Assembly (NCBI GenBank): GCA_005240105.1
Contig: SBAT01000113.1
Span: 1-6,012, forward strand
Direction: 5' to 3'
Source of the DNA: Chloroflexota bacterium
GTDB lineage: Bacteria > Cyanobacteriota > Vampirovibrionia > Obscuribacterales > Obscuribacteraceae
DNA: 6,012 nt
A model generated the notes under the pieces. It ran no database searches, was not told the origin of the DNA, and saw nothing but the letters and a program-made list of their open reading frames with translations. Positions 1-5,482 of the stretch are shown piece after piece (the first letter of the stretch is position 1; each line of letters begins with the position of its first letter). A program made the translations under genes and the position numbers.

Positions 1-192
1 CAAAAGCAAATCATGAGTCATCGGTCGTTCCGGTTTGTAATTATCCAGAGCTCGTCCTATGGCGTTTGCTTCGGCCATGCCAATCCAAATAGGCAACGCA
101 CGCCTTTTAGTGGAGTCATTCAGGACAACAATTGGATGCCCATTTCGTGCATCCAAAGCGATCCCAGCTACGTACATTTCAATTAGCATCAT
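1..192 (-). CDS. Bifunctional nuclease (DUF151/BFN) family protein, N-terminal part, cut by window edge
   Basis: This minus-strand frame is open from an ATG at 192 to the window edge, giving 64 residues. It begins MMLIEMYVAGIALD and continues with the family's typical blocks: a short strand around HPIVVLND, the signature RALPIWIGMAEANAI at about residues 32-46, and RPMTHDLL near residue 60. This pattern matches the BFN/DUF151 domain known from plant BBD nucleases and from many bacterial proteins; the bacterial role is poorly defined. The start is set at 192, with 189 also possible, because family members begin almost directly at this first strand. The frame stays open upstream to a stop at 262-264, but that stretch is the 65-bp repeat and not protein-like. 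No Shine-Dalgarno sequence is visible ahead of the ATG. The C-terminal half lies outside the window, so catalytic competence cannot be judged. Confidence 0.88.
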   Translation of the reverse strand, partial: MMLIEMYVAGIALDARNGHPIVVLNDSTKRRALPIWIGMAEANAIGRALDNYKPERPMTHDLLL

Positions 193-198
193 GTAATT

Positions 199-263
199 GC
201 TCGGGCTCGCGGAGCCTCGCCTCCGCTTGCCGTCCGGCAACCCATGCTCCACTTCGCATTGCT
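199..263 (-). repeat. 65-bp dispersed structured repeat, copy A
   Basis: Read on the minus strand this element starts AGCAATGCGAAGTGGAGC and ends in GAGC. It aligns without gaps to 3886-3950 on the plus strand, with 52 of 65 positions identical by hand count. It carries two hairpins. The first, at 227-240, has a 6-bp stem (TTGCCG with CGGCAA) around a 2-nt loop. The second, at about 206-218, pairs GGCTC with GAGCC around CGC. The element ends 6 nt before the BFN start codon at 192, so it fills the immediate 5' leader of that gene. It codes for nothing recognisable. It looks like a short interspersed palindromic element, but the family is not identified. Confidence 0.8.
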
Positions 264-272
264 AAAAGGCCC

Positions 273-293
273 GACGACACATCTAGTGTCGTC
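273..293. other. Perfect 8-bp hairpin upstream of BFN gene
   Basis: GACGACAC (273-280) and GTGTCGTC (286-293) are perfect reverse complements around the 5-nt loop ATCTA. No run of T follows on either strand, so it is not a standard intrinsic terminator. It lies 9 bp outside repeat copy A, on the side away from the BFN start, within the leader or promoter zone of that gene. It could be an operator, an RNA stem or part of a larger repeat unit. Copy B has no matching hairpin at the corresponding position, although GTCGTC recurs nearby (3847-3852). Confidence 0.5.
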
Positions 294-500
294 TCCTTGT
301 TCTTGCTGATGCTTGTGATGATAGTTCATTGCCTTTTTGTTAAGAACAAGTAGTCGAGATGTTTCAAAAGGCAGGCAGGGTGGCTGAATAGGGACATCAT
401 GCCTACCTTAGTGATATGCCCACAATCGGTCTGTTTATGTTGTTAAAAGATAAATTTTTCGCATCTTGGCGCCATTTTGCGGACTTTGCGTCACGCAAAC

Positions 501-530
501 TTGACCTACCAGGCAGGCCATGCATAAACT
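501..530 (+). promoter_or_regulatory. Possible sigma-70-type promoter for tRNA-Leu
   Basis: TTGACC at 501-506 matches five of six -35 consensus bases. TAAACT at 525-530 matches four of six -10 bases. The spacer is 18 bp. A transcript would begin near 537 and carry a leader of about 75 nt before the tRNA, containing the imperfect hairpin at 554-588. This is motif matching by eye only. No stronger pair was seen closer to the tRNA, and a direct promoter nearer to 612 cannot be excluded. Confidence 0.35.
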
Positions 531-553
531 ATTGCTACGGAGCTTTTTCCCAT

Positions 554-588
554 GTCCTATCCAGTTCCCTCGACTTAAAGGGTAGGAC
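554..588 (+). other. Imperfect hairpin in tRNA-Leu leader
   Basis: GTCCTATCC (554-562) can pair with GGGTAGGAC (580-588) over nine positions, eight Watson-Crick and one G-U, around a 17-nt loop. It sits 23 nt ahead of the tRNA. No T run follows, so it is not a terminator. It may help define the precursor tRNA leader or be chance. Confidence 0.3.
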
Positions 589-611
589 CTTTAAAGGATG
601 GAAGCTAGTGC

Positions 612-691
<80 letters not shown>

Positions 692-703
692 AATTTTTTA
701 AAA

Positions 704-730
704 GCGGCGGCCTTTCGGGCCGCCATTTTT
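704..730 (+). terminator. Intrinsic terminator after tRNA-Leu
   Basis: GGCGGCC (706-712) and GGCCGCC (718-724) form a perfect GC-only 7-bp stem with loop TTTCG, followed by ATTTTT (725-730). This is a textbook rho-independent terminator for the tRNA transcript. It ends only 22 nt before the start codon of the next gene, which leaves very little room for a separate promoter between them. Confidence 0.88.
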
Positions 731-737
731 GTAAGTG

Positions 738-743
738 AAGGAG
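738..743 (+). promoter_or_regulatory. Shine-Dalgarno site AAGGAG fixing the start at 753
   Basis: AAGGAG lies 9 nt ahead of the ATG at 753. It supports that ATG over the in-frame GTG at 735, which would lie upstream of the site, and over the ATG at 762, which is 18 nt away. It is the clearest ribosome-binding site in the window. Confidence 0.75.
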
Positions 744-752
744 AAACTGGGA

Positions 753-1019
753 ATGGTTCTTATGCGTAGTCAGTGGCCGCACACGGTACACGATATCGTT
801 AAATCTCTTGATGGTGTATGGGGACTAGTTGGGGCCACTGACACCAAAGGAAACCTGATTCGTTTGGAGCGGAGCTTGCATGAGCCACTCACTTACAAAA
901 TAACTGAGTATGATGGAGTAAGTGAAGACAAGCTGGTAAGTGAAAAGATATACCAGGCAAATGAAAAAGAACAAGCAGTAAAACAATTTGCACGTGCTCT
1001 GGGGTTTGATGGCAATTAG
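753..1019 (+). CDS. Unrecognised 88-residue protein, first gene of HerA-type operon
   Basis: The frame encodes 88 residues starting MVLMRSQWPHTVHDIVKSL after a good AAGGAG site. I do not recognise a family. It is soluble-looking, with no signal peptide or membrane segment and no visible nuclease or nucleotide-binding motif. A central stretch with alternating hydrophobic residues (about 22-52, including GVWGLVGATDTKGNLIRLER) looks beta-rich. The lysine- and glutamate-rich C-terminal third (EKEQAVKQFARALGF) looks helical. Its stop overlaps the start of the HerA-type ATPase gene by 11 bp, which suggests translational coupling and makes a role connected to that ATPase plausible, though this is inference. 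It lies only 22 nt behind the tRNA terminator. The ribosome-binding site, the open frame and the overlap argue that it is a real gene. Confidence 0.72.
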   Translation: MVLMRSQWPHTVHDIVKSLDGVWGLVGATDTKGNLIRLERSLHEPLTYKITEYDGVSEDKLVSEKIYQANEKEQAVKQFARALGFDGN

Positions 1020-2685
1020 GGAGTCATTAGTGCCAGGTAAAAAGCCGGACTATTTGGGAATAGTTACGCAAGGGTCGTTATCTGGCGGTCTGGAAATGCG
1101 CTTGAATGAAAGGGCATCGGTCGAAGATTTGCGAGTTGGACGCTTTGTTGTTGTTGAGGGAAAAAACACACGTTTCTTCAGCATGTTGACAGACGTCAGT
1201 CTTTCCACGGCCAATCCACGTATTTTGCTCAATCCTCCACAAGGGGATGACTTTGTTTTAGAAGTCCTATCGGGTATTACTACTTTTGGAACCGTAAAAG
1301 TGCAACCTATGCTGATGCTTGAGCAAAGCGGCAAGGGTCAGCCGGAATTAAGTCCGGTCAAGACAATACCGAGCCATTTTTCTTCAGTTTATGAAGCAAC
1401 AGCAGAAGATTTTGCACTTGTGTTTGGCGAAGAAGGCAAAGACGGAAATAACGGTTATTTCAATATCGGACAGCCTTTGAATATGGATACTCCGGTGTGC
1501 ATTGATCTTTCCAAATTTGTTGAAAGATCAAATGGAATTTTTGGCAAGTCCGGCACCGGTAAATCGTTTCTCACCAGAATTTTTCTCTCCGGCATGATCA
1601 GCAAAGATATGGCTTCAGTTCTCGTCTTCGACATGCACAATGAGTATGGCTGGCAGGCAGTTTCTGAAAACAAGTCCGCTCCCCGCGTGAAAGGACTAAA
1701 GCAGCTCTTTGGTGCCGATGTCGTAGTCTTCAGTCTGGATGCTGAATCTTCCCGGGCAAGAGGATTGCCGGATGCTCACGAACTGTATATTGGCTATGAC
1801 CAAATCGAAATTGAAGATCTGGAACTTTTGAAAACGGAGCTGGCGCTTTCCGAAGCCACACTGGAGAATGCCTACATAATCAAAGAGAAGTTCGGTTCAA
1901 ACTGGATTTCAACGCTTCTGGAGATGTCGCCGGAAGAAATCGATGAATTTGTTGAAACTAACAAAGGCCATCCAACGGCAATTAAAACATTGCAGCGCCG
2001 TCTGAATACGGTTGTTGCCAAAACCCAGTATCTAAAACCGCGTGTTAATCACAATTATATAGATGAAATCATTCGCTTTATTCAAGCTGGTAAACATGTT
2101 GTACTGGAGTTTGGACGGCAGAACAATCTATTGGCTTATATGCTTGCCACCAATATCATTACCAGGCGCATTCATCGAGAATATGTAAAACAATCAGAGC
2201 TTTATTTGGCTAATCCGGAAAGAGTCGCCCCACCACGCAAGCTAATGATAGTTATCGAAGAAGCGCATAAATTCCTCTCGCCGCAAGTCGCCAAACAAAC
2301 CATCTTTGGCATCATAGCCCGCGAAATGCGCAAGTACTTTGTCACTCTTTTGATTGTCGATCAAAGACCGAGTGGAATTGATCCGGAAGTGTTGAGTCAA
2401 ATTGGCACAAGGGTAACCGCGCTCTTAAACGACGAGAAGGACATCGAAGCAGTATTTACCGGTGTGCCCGGCAGCCAGGCGCTGAGAACCGTGCTTTCGC
2501 AACTGGACCCAAAACAACAGGCCTTGGTTTTGGGTTATGCCACGCCCATGCCGGTTGTTGTTCGCACTAGACCATTCGATGCTGAGTTTTATCAGGCGGT
2601 CGGCTCATCCGGTGATTTACCGTCTGATAAGCAATCACGACAGGCTCTGTCACGAAAAGCCCAAGTTGATTTGTTTGGCGGATAG
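1009..2685 (+). CDS. HerA/DUF87-family ATP-binding protein (hexameric DNA translocase type)
   Basis: This 558-residue protein has the layout of HerA-type ATPases. An N-terminal beta-barrel-like region at about residues 13-90 resembles the HAS barrel. The Walker A motif GKSGTGKS is at residues 179-186. The Walker B motif LMIVIEEAH is at 412-420, with acidic pair E417-E418. A sensor glutamine follows in IVDQRPSG (Q452), and R468 in IGTRV may be the arginine finger. A mostly helical insertion lies between residues about 260 and 350. Family members pump or unwind DNA as hexamers, classically with the nuclease NurA in end resection, and sometimes in defence or DNA-transfer systems. No NurA is present next to it here. 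The start at 1009 overlaps the preceding stop; an in-frame TTG at 988 is less likely. A GGGG at 1001-1004 is the only, weak, ribosome-binding candidate. All core ATPase motifs look intact; the specific role is unknown. Confidence 0.9.
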   Translation: MAIRESLVPGKKPDYLGIVTQGSLSGGLEMRLNERASVEDLRVGRFVVVEGKNTRFFSMLTDVSLSTANPRILLNPPQGDDFVLEVLSGITTFGTVKVQPMLMLEQSGKGQPELSPVKTIPSHFSSVYEATAEDFALVFGEEGKDGNNGYFNIGQPLNMDTPVCIDLSKFVERSNGIFGKSGTGKSFLTRIFLSGMISKDMASVLVFDMHNEYGWQAVSENKSAPRVKGLKQLFGADVVVFSLDAESSRARGLPDAHELYIGYDQIEIEDLELLKTELALSEATLENAYIIKEKFGSNWISTLLEMSPEEIDEFVETNKGHPTAIKTLQRRLNTVVAKTQYLKPRVNHNYIDEIIRFIQAGKHVVLEFGRQNNLLAYMLATNIITRRIHREYVKQSELYLANPERVAPPRKLMIVIEEAHKFLSPQVAKQTIFGIIAREMRKYFVTLLIVDQRPSGIDPEVLSQIGTRVTALLNDEKDIEAVFTGVPGSQALRTVLSQLDPKQQALVLGYATPMPVVVRTRPFDAEFYQAVGSSGDLPSDKQSRQALSRKAQVDLFGG

Positions 2686-2767
2686 GGTGTCTGCACTATG
2701 TACTCGTCGGCTGTTTTCAGCTATTGTTCTACCGGTATCTAAGGGCCAGGACAGGTTGGCACAAGGC

Positions 2768-3337
2768 ATGCAGGGACAATTCGACCAAGATAACTTTATT
2801 GAAAAGCGTGATCCAGCTGAGTTGGCCATGTGCATTATTCTGGCAGCTGTCTACCTGGGGCTAGCCCGCTATTGTTGGACAACGCTTATTGACACATACC
2901 AAATGCGGCTGCTGTTCAATATGGTTGGATTCTTTTGCACCATTGCCATGCTGTCCATAGTAATTGGCTTAAGACCGTATATAAATCCCTGCAGTCTGCA
3001 ACTGTCCGGCAAGGGCATTAAATATCGCGGTCCTTATTGGCCGCAGCGTAAGACGGTAAATTGGGAGCAGGTGTTTCGGGTTTACTTAAGCCCGGAGCTA
3101 ATTGTTGTTCTCTATCATCCTCTGGTCAACAACAAGAGCATGTGGCCGCTTATTATCCAGTCCATTTACTTAGCCGACAAAGACAATGTTCATGAGGCAA
3201 TTCTAAAATACTGCCCTGTGCAACCAGTTATGTTGGCTGGTCCAAATTGGCTTACTCGCTTGTTGGCAATTGTCGGCTTTGTATTACTGGCAGTTTTTCT
3301 TCTGGAAAAACTAGGAATTCCATTACTTGTTAAGTGA
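2768..3337 (+). CDS. Small membrane protein with possible PH-like domain, function unknown
   Basis: From the ATG at 2768 the product is 189 residues. Two hydrophobic segments lie at about residues 18-36 and 47-67, and a third at about 164-183. The soluble part between them (about 75-150) contains SLQLSGKGIKYRG, then KTVNWEQVFRVYL and a run of short strands. This order resembles small bacterial PH-like membrane proteins of the YcxB/bPH type, but I am not certain of the family. The start is uncertain. The frame is open back through the HerA-type gene, and a GTG at 2687, 1 nt after that gene's stop, would add 27 residues and allow translational coupling; neither start has a clear ribosome-binding site. 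It is the likely last gene of the plus-strand run. Its end overlaps the end of the convergent cytochrome gene by 15 bp. Confidence 0.7.
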   Translation: MQGQFDQDNFIEKRDPAELAMCIILAAVYLGLARYCWTTLIDTYQMRLLFNMVGFFCTIAMLSIVIGLRPYINPCSLQLSGKGIKYRGPYWPQRKTVNWEQVFRVYLSPELIVVLYHPLVNNKSMWPLIIQSIYLADKDNVHEAILKYCPVQPVMLAGPNWLTRLLAIVGFVLLAVFLLEKLGIPLLVK

Positions 3338-3700
3338 TCGTAAATAAACAACCAGGTTGTCCAGCTCCGGATCATTCATTGTCTCTTTGGACTGCGGGGG
3401 CATGTTGCCGCGACCCTTGCGTATTAGGGCTTTCAATTGAGCGTCATCGGGAATTGCGGTGTTTATTTCAGCAAGGCTGGGGCCCATTCCAGCAAGTCCT
3501 CCCGGGTGGCAGGTGTTGCAGCTGCGCACAAACAGCTGCTCGCCGGTCAGGTTTTCCGAACGGGCAGTCTCCTGGCGCATTTCCGCTCTTTGCACTTCTT
3601 CTATGTGTTTTACCTCTTCGCCAATGGAGCAAGCTGACAGTCCAAGGACAACAGTCAGCAAAGGTAGAAGTTTTGCCGGATTGACGAACAGTAATCTCAT
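3323..3700 (-). CDS. Lipoprotein cytochrome c, single haem
   Basis: The 125-residue product begins MRLLFVNPAKLLPLL and carries a lipoprotein signal peptide ending in LSAC, with C24 as the predicted lipidated cysteine. After a charged linker of about 25 residues comes a class I cytochrome c fold: haem-binding CNTCH at residues 61-65, then GMGPSL at 71-76, a probable distal ligand M100 in GNMPPQ, and the C-terminal helix DPELDNLVVYLRSL. It is likely a membrane-anchored electron carrier on the outer face of the cytoplasmic membrane or in the periplasm; its redox partners are not visible. The start at 3700 is chosen because CTGGAG (3711-3706) precedes it by 5 nt and it gives a normal-length signal peptide. 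An in-frame ATG at 3736 would add 12 residues without a ribosome-binding site. No other respiratory gene lies nearby. Confidence 0.92.
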   Translation of the reverse strand: MRLLFVNPAKLLPLLTVVLGLSACSIGEEVKHIEEVQRAEMRQETARSENLTGEQLFVRSCNTCHPGGLAGMGPSLAEINTAIPDDAQLKALIRKGRGNMPPQSKETMNDPELDNLVVYLRSLNK

Positions 3701-3885
3701 GACAGCTCCAGTAGGGCTCGTAAAAGCATTTCGCACACCGCGCCTGTTGACAAGCGGCTGTTTCGCATTGGCAGTTTAACACTTGTTCTGCCTATGAGCC
3801 AGGAATGAGACAGGAAGCCAATTTTGCGTGATAGTCAAGAGGGGTTGTCGTCTACAAGCTATAGCGAGAACGCAGCTTTGCGATG

Positions 3886-3950
3886 AGCAATGCGAAGTGG
3901 AGCGTGGAAAGGCGGCCGCCTAGCGAAGGCGAGGCTTGCCGAGCCGGAGC
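3886..3950 (+). repeat. 65-bp dispersed structured repeat, copy B
   Basis: This is the plus-strand counterpart of the repeat at 199-263. The first 18 bases, AGCAATGCGAAGTGGAGC, are identical, as are ten bases AGGCGAGGCT further in. The central palindrome AGGCGGCCGCCT (3910-3921) replaces the TTGCCG/CGGCAA hairpin of copy A while keeping the fold. The second hairpin pairs GGCTT with GAGCC, with a T-G wobble replacing one C-G pair. It lies about 200 bp ahead of murA and in the same orientation as that gene, just as copy A is oriented with the BFN gene. Confidence 0.8.
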
Positions 3951-4113
3951 GTTACTTTTTATAACGGTTGATAAGCGCGTTAAACGCATTGCCTGGATGG
4001 AGTTTGCTGCCTCAATTAACATATAGTTTACGTTGGCGGTGTAAAGTAAGACTTGAGGGATTGGCTGGAGCAACTTGTCCGGCATCTGTTCAATAGAGCG
4101 CCACCTTCAGAGA

Positions 4114-4119
4114 TATAAG
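4114..4119 (+). promoter_or_regulatory. Possible -10 box for murA
   Basis: TATAAG matches five of six -10 consensus bases and would start a transcript near 4126, giving a leader of about 23 nt. The best -35 candidate is TTCAAT at 4089-4094, which matches poorly and has a 19-bp spacer. Treat as tentative. Confidence 0.22.
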
Positions 4120-4148
4120 CGGGTTTACTAGAAAGAATTCAATAACCA

Positions 4149-5477
4149 ATGTCAACAGAAGCCACTGGACTAGATCAACAAGCTCTTAAGAGCCAAAACG
4201 ATGCAGCACAAGCTGTAGTCGAGCAGAAAATTATCATACGCGGTGGCAAGCCTTTGAGAGGCACTGTTCGCGTTGGCGGTGCTAAGAACGCCGTACTTAA
4301 GATGATGGCCGGAGCCCTGCTGACCAAAGACGTCAGCATTTTGCGCAACGTGCCGAATCTAACAGACGTCTACATGATGGCCGAAGTAATTCGTTATTTA
4401 GGGGCTAAAGTTGAAATTACCGAAGGGCAAGTCGTTATTGATGCCCGCGATGTCAGAGATACGGAAGCGCCTTATGAGCTTGTTAGCCAATTGCGCGCGT
4501 CAATAGTAGTTTTGGGTCCATTGCTTTCCCGTTTTCGCAAGGCAAAAGTTTCCCTGCCGGGAGGCTGTGCTATTGGTGAGCGCCGCATAGACCTGCACGA
4601 GCGTGGTTTGAAGATGCTCGGAGCCGAAGTTAAGATTGAGCACGGTTATGTGTATGCCAATACGGAAAAGTTGGTAGGCACGCGTATTCATCTCGATCGT
4701 CCGTCCAACGGCGCGACCGAAAATATCATGATGGCAGCTGTTTTAGCAGAAGGACAGACAATCATTGAAAATGCTGCTCAAGATCCGGAAATTGTAAATT
4801 TGGCTGATTTCCTGATTGCTATGGGAGCTAAGATTCAAGGCGCAGGTTCTTATTCCATCACCATTGATGGTGTTAGCCAGGATGAGTTGCACGGAGTGAC
4901 TTTCGACACCATTCCAGACAGGCTGGAAGCCGGGACCTTCATTTTGGCCGTTTTGGCCACCGGTGGTGAAATCGTTGTTGAAGGTGCTAATCCACATCAC
5001 CTCTATTCTCTGATGAGCAAAGTATCGGAGATGGGCGGAGAAATTTCCATGTATGCTCCGGACACGATGAAAATCCGCAGCGATGGTTTGAACAAAGGCA
5101 CTGATATAACTACGCTTCCCTATCCCGGATTCCCAACGGACTTGCAAGCGCCATTAATGGCTGTTTTGACAATTGCTGAAGGCACATCCATTTTGTCTGA
5201 AACAATTTACGAAAATCGCTATGGACATGTCCCAGAGCTTCGCCGCATGGGTGCTGATGTTGCCCTTACCGGCAATGCAGCAGTGGTAAAAGGCGTGCCA
5301 AGACTTACAGGTGCTGAAGTCAAAGCGACTGACTTGCGTGCAGCCGGTGCTTTGATCATTGCTGGATTGGCAGCAGAAGGTATTACTGAAGTCAGTGGCT
5401 TAGTACACCTTGATCGTGGCTATGAACATCTTGAATCGAAGCTGCGTAATCTTGGAGCCGATATCTGGCGTCGTTAA
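4149..5477 (+). CDS. murA: UDP-N-acetylglucosamine 1-carboxyvinyltransferase (MurA)
   Basis: MurA transfers enolpyruvate from phosphoenolpyruvate to UDP-GlcNAc, the first committed step of peptidoglycan synthesis, in the cytoplasm. The 442-residue product has the full family pattern. GGAKNAVL at 43-50 contains the substrate-binding K46-N47. PGGCAIGERRIDLH at 137-150 carries the catalytic cysteine C140; this is the Cys form, normally sensitive to fosfomycin, not the Asp form. YPGFPTDLQAP at 325-335 contains catalytic D331, and ATDLRAAG at 393-400 contains R397. The family C-terminal block HLDRGYEHLESKLRNLGADI is present. The core normally begins near IIIRGGKPLRG, so about 25 N-terminal residues, rich in Gln, Ala and Asp, are an extension. 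No in-frame ATG, GTG or TTG lies closer to the core, so the extension appears real. The ribosome-binding site is weak (AGAAAG at 4131-4136). The gene ends 5 bp from the convergent ComM-type gene. Confidence 0.97.
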   Translation: MSTEATGLDQQALKSQNDAAQAVVEQKIIIRGGKPLRGTVRVGGAKNAVLKMMAGALLTKDVSILRNVPNLTDVYMMAEVIRYLGAKVEITEGQVVIDARDVRDTEAPYELVSQLRASIVVLGPLLSRFRKAKVSLPGGCAIGERRIDLHERGLKMLGAEVKIEHGYVYANTEKLVGTRIHLDRPSNGATENIMMAAVLAEGQTIIENAAQDPEIVNLADFLIAMGAKIQGAGSYSITIDGVSQDELHGVTFDTIPDRLEAGTFILAVLATGGEIVVEGANPHHLYSLMSKVSEMGGEISMYAPDTMKIRSDGLNKGTDITTLPYPGFPTDLQAPLMAVLTIAEGTSILSETIYENRYGHVPELRRMGADVALTGNAAVVKGVPRLTGAEVKATDLRAAGALIIAGLAAEGITEVSGLVHLDRGYEHLESKLRNLGADIWRR

Positions 5478-5482
5478 TGGAC

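Larger units (their letters stand above)
264..611. other. Non-coding region between BFN gene and tRNA-Leu
   Basis: No protein-coding frame is convincing here; the open frames that cross it run into the repeat or through the tRNA. It holds a perfect hairpin at 273-293, a 9-bp inverted repeat (CTTGTTCTT at 296-304 with AAGAACAAG at 342-350), and a compact palindrome TTGTT-AAG-AACAA at 337-349. It also holds a possible tRNA promoter at 501-530 and an imperfect hairpin at 554-588. On the minus strand TATCAT (323-318) resembles a -10 box for the BFN gene, but no good -35 box lies ahead of it. Nothing specific is seen between about 351 and 500. Confidence 0.6.
3701..4148. other. Divergent non-coding region between cytochrome c gene and murA
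   Basis: No convincing gene is present. The region holds repeat copy B (3886-3950), a small palindrome GCGTT-A-AACGC at 3977-3987, a third copy of the octamer CTTGTTCT (3782-3789) also seen at 296-303 and inverted at 350-343, and a possible murA -10 box at 4114-4119. A minus-strand open frame at 3852-4085 has no ribosome-binding site, runs through the repeat and resembles no family. No clear promoter for the cytochrome gene was found by eye; TTGACT occurs on the minus strand but without a matching -10 box. Confidence 0.6.

Noticed and set aside
199..263. Repeats as a CRISPR array or as the ends of one transposon
   Set aside because: There are only two copies, inverted relative to each other and about 3.6 kb apart, with no spacer regularity. 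No transposase lies between them and no target-site duplication was seen, so they look like independent dispersed elements.
132..353. Plus-strand open frame of 73 codons
   Set aside because: It is antisense to the BFN gene and crosses repeat copy A. The minus-strand BFN reading is clearly the coding one.
735..752. Upstream GTG start for the small gene
   Set aside because: The AAGGAG site lies after this GTG and is well spaced for the ATG at 753 instead.
1009..2685. HerA-type gene as part of an anti-phage defence system
   Set aside because: No SIR2, DUF4297 or other known effector domain lies next to it, and the surroundings are housekeeping genes. The sequence gives no positive support for defence.
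3334..3782. Several open frames overlapping the cytochrome gene on both strands
   Set aside because: They are shadows of the cytochrome c frame, which alone shows a signal peptide, a lipobox and the haem motif.
3852..4085. Minus-strand open frame of 77 codons between the cytochrome gene and murA
   Set aside because: It has no ribosome-binding site before the ATG, its C-terminal third is the translated repeat copy B, and it resembles no known protein.
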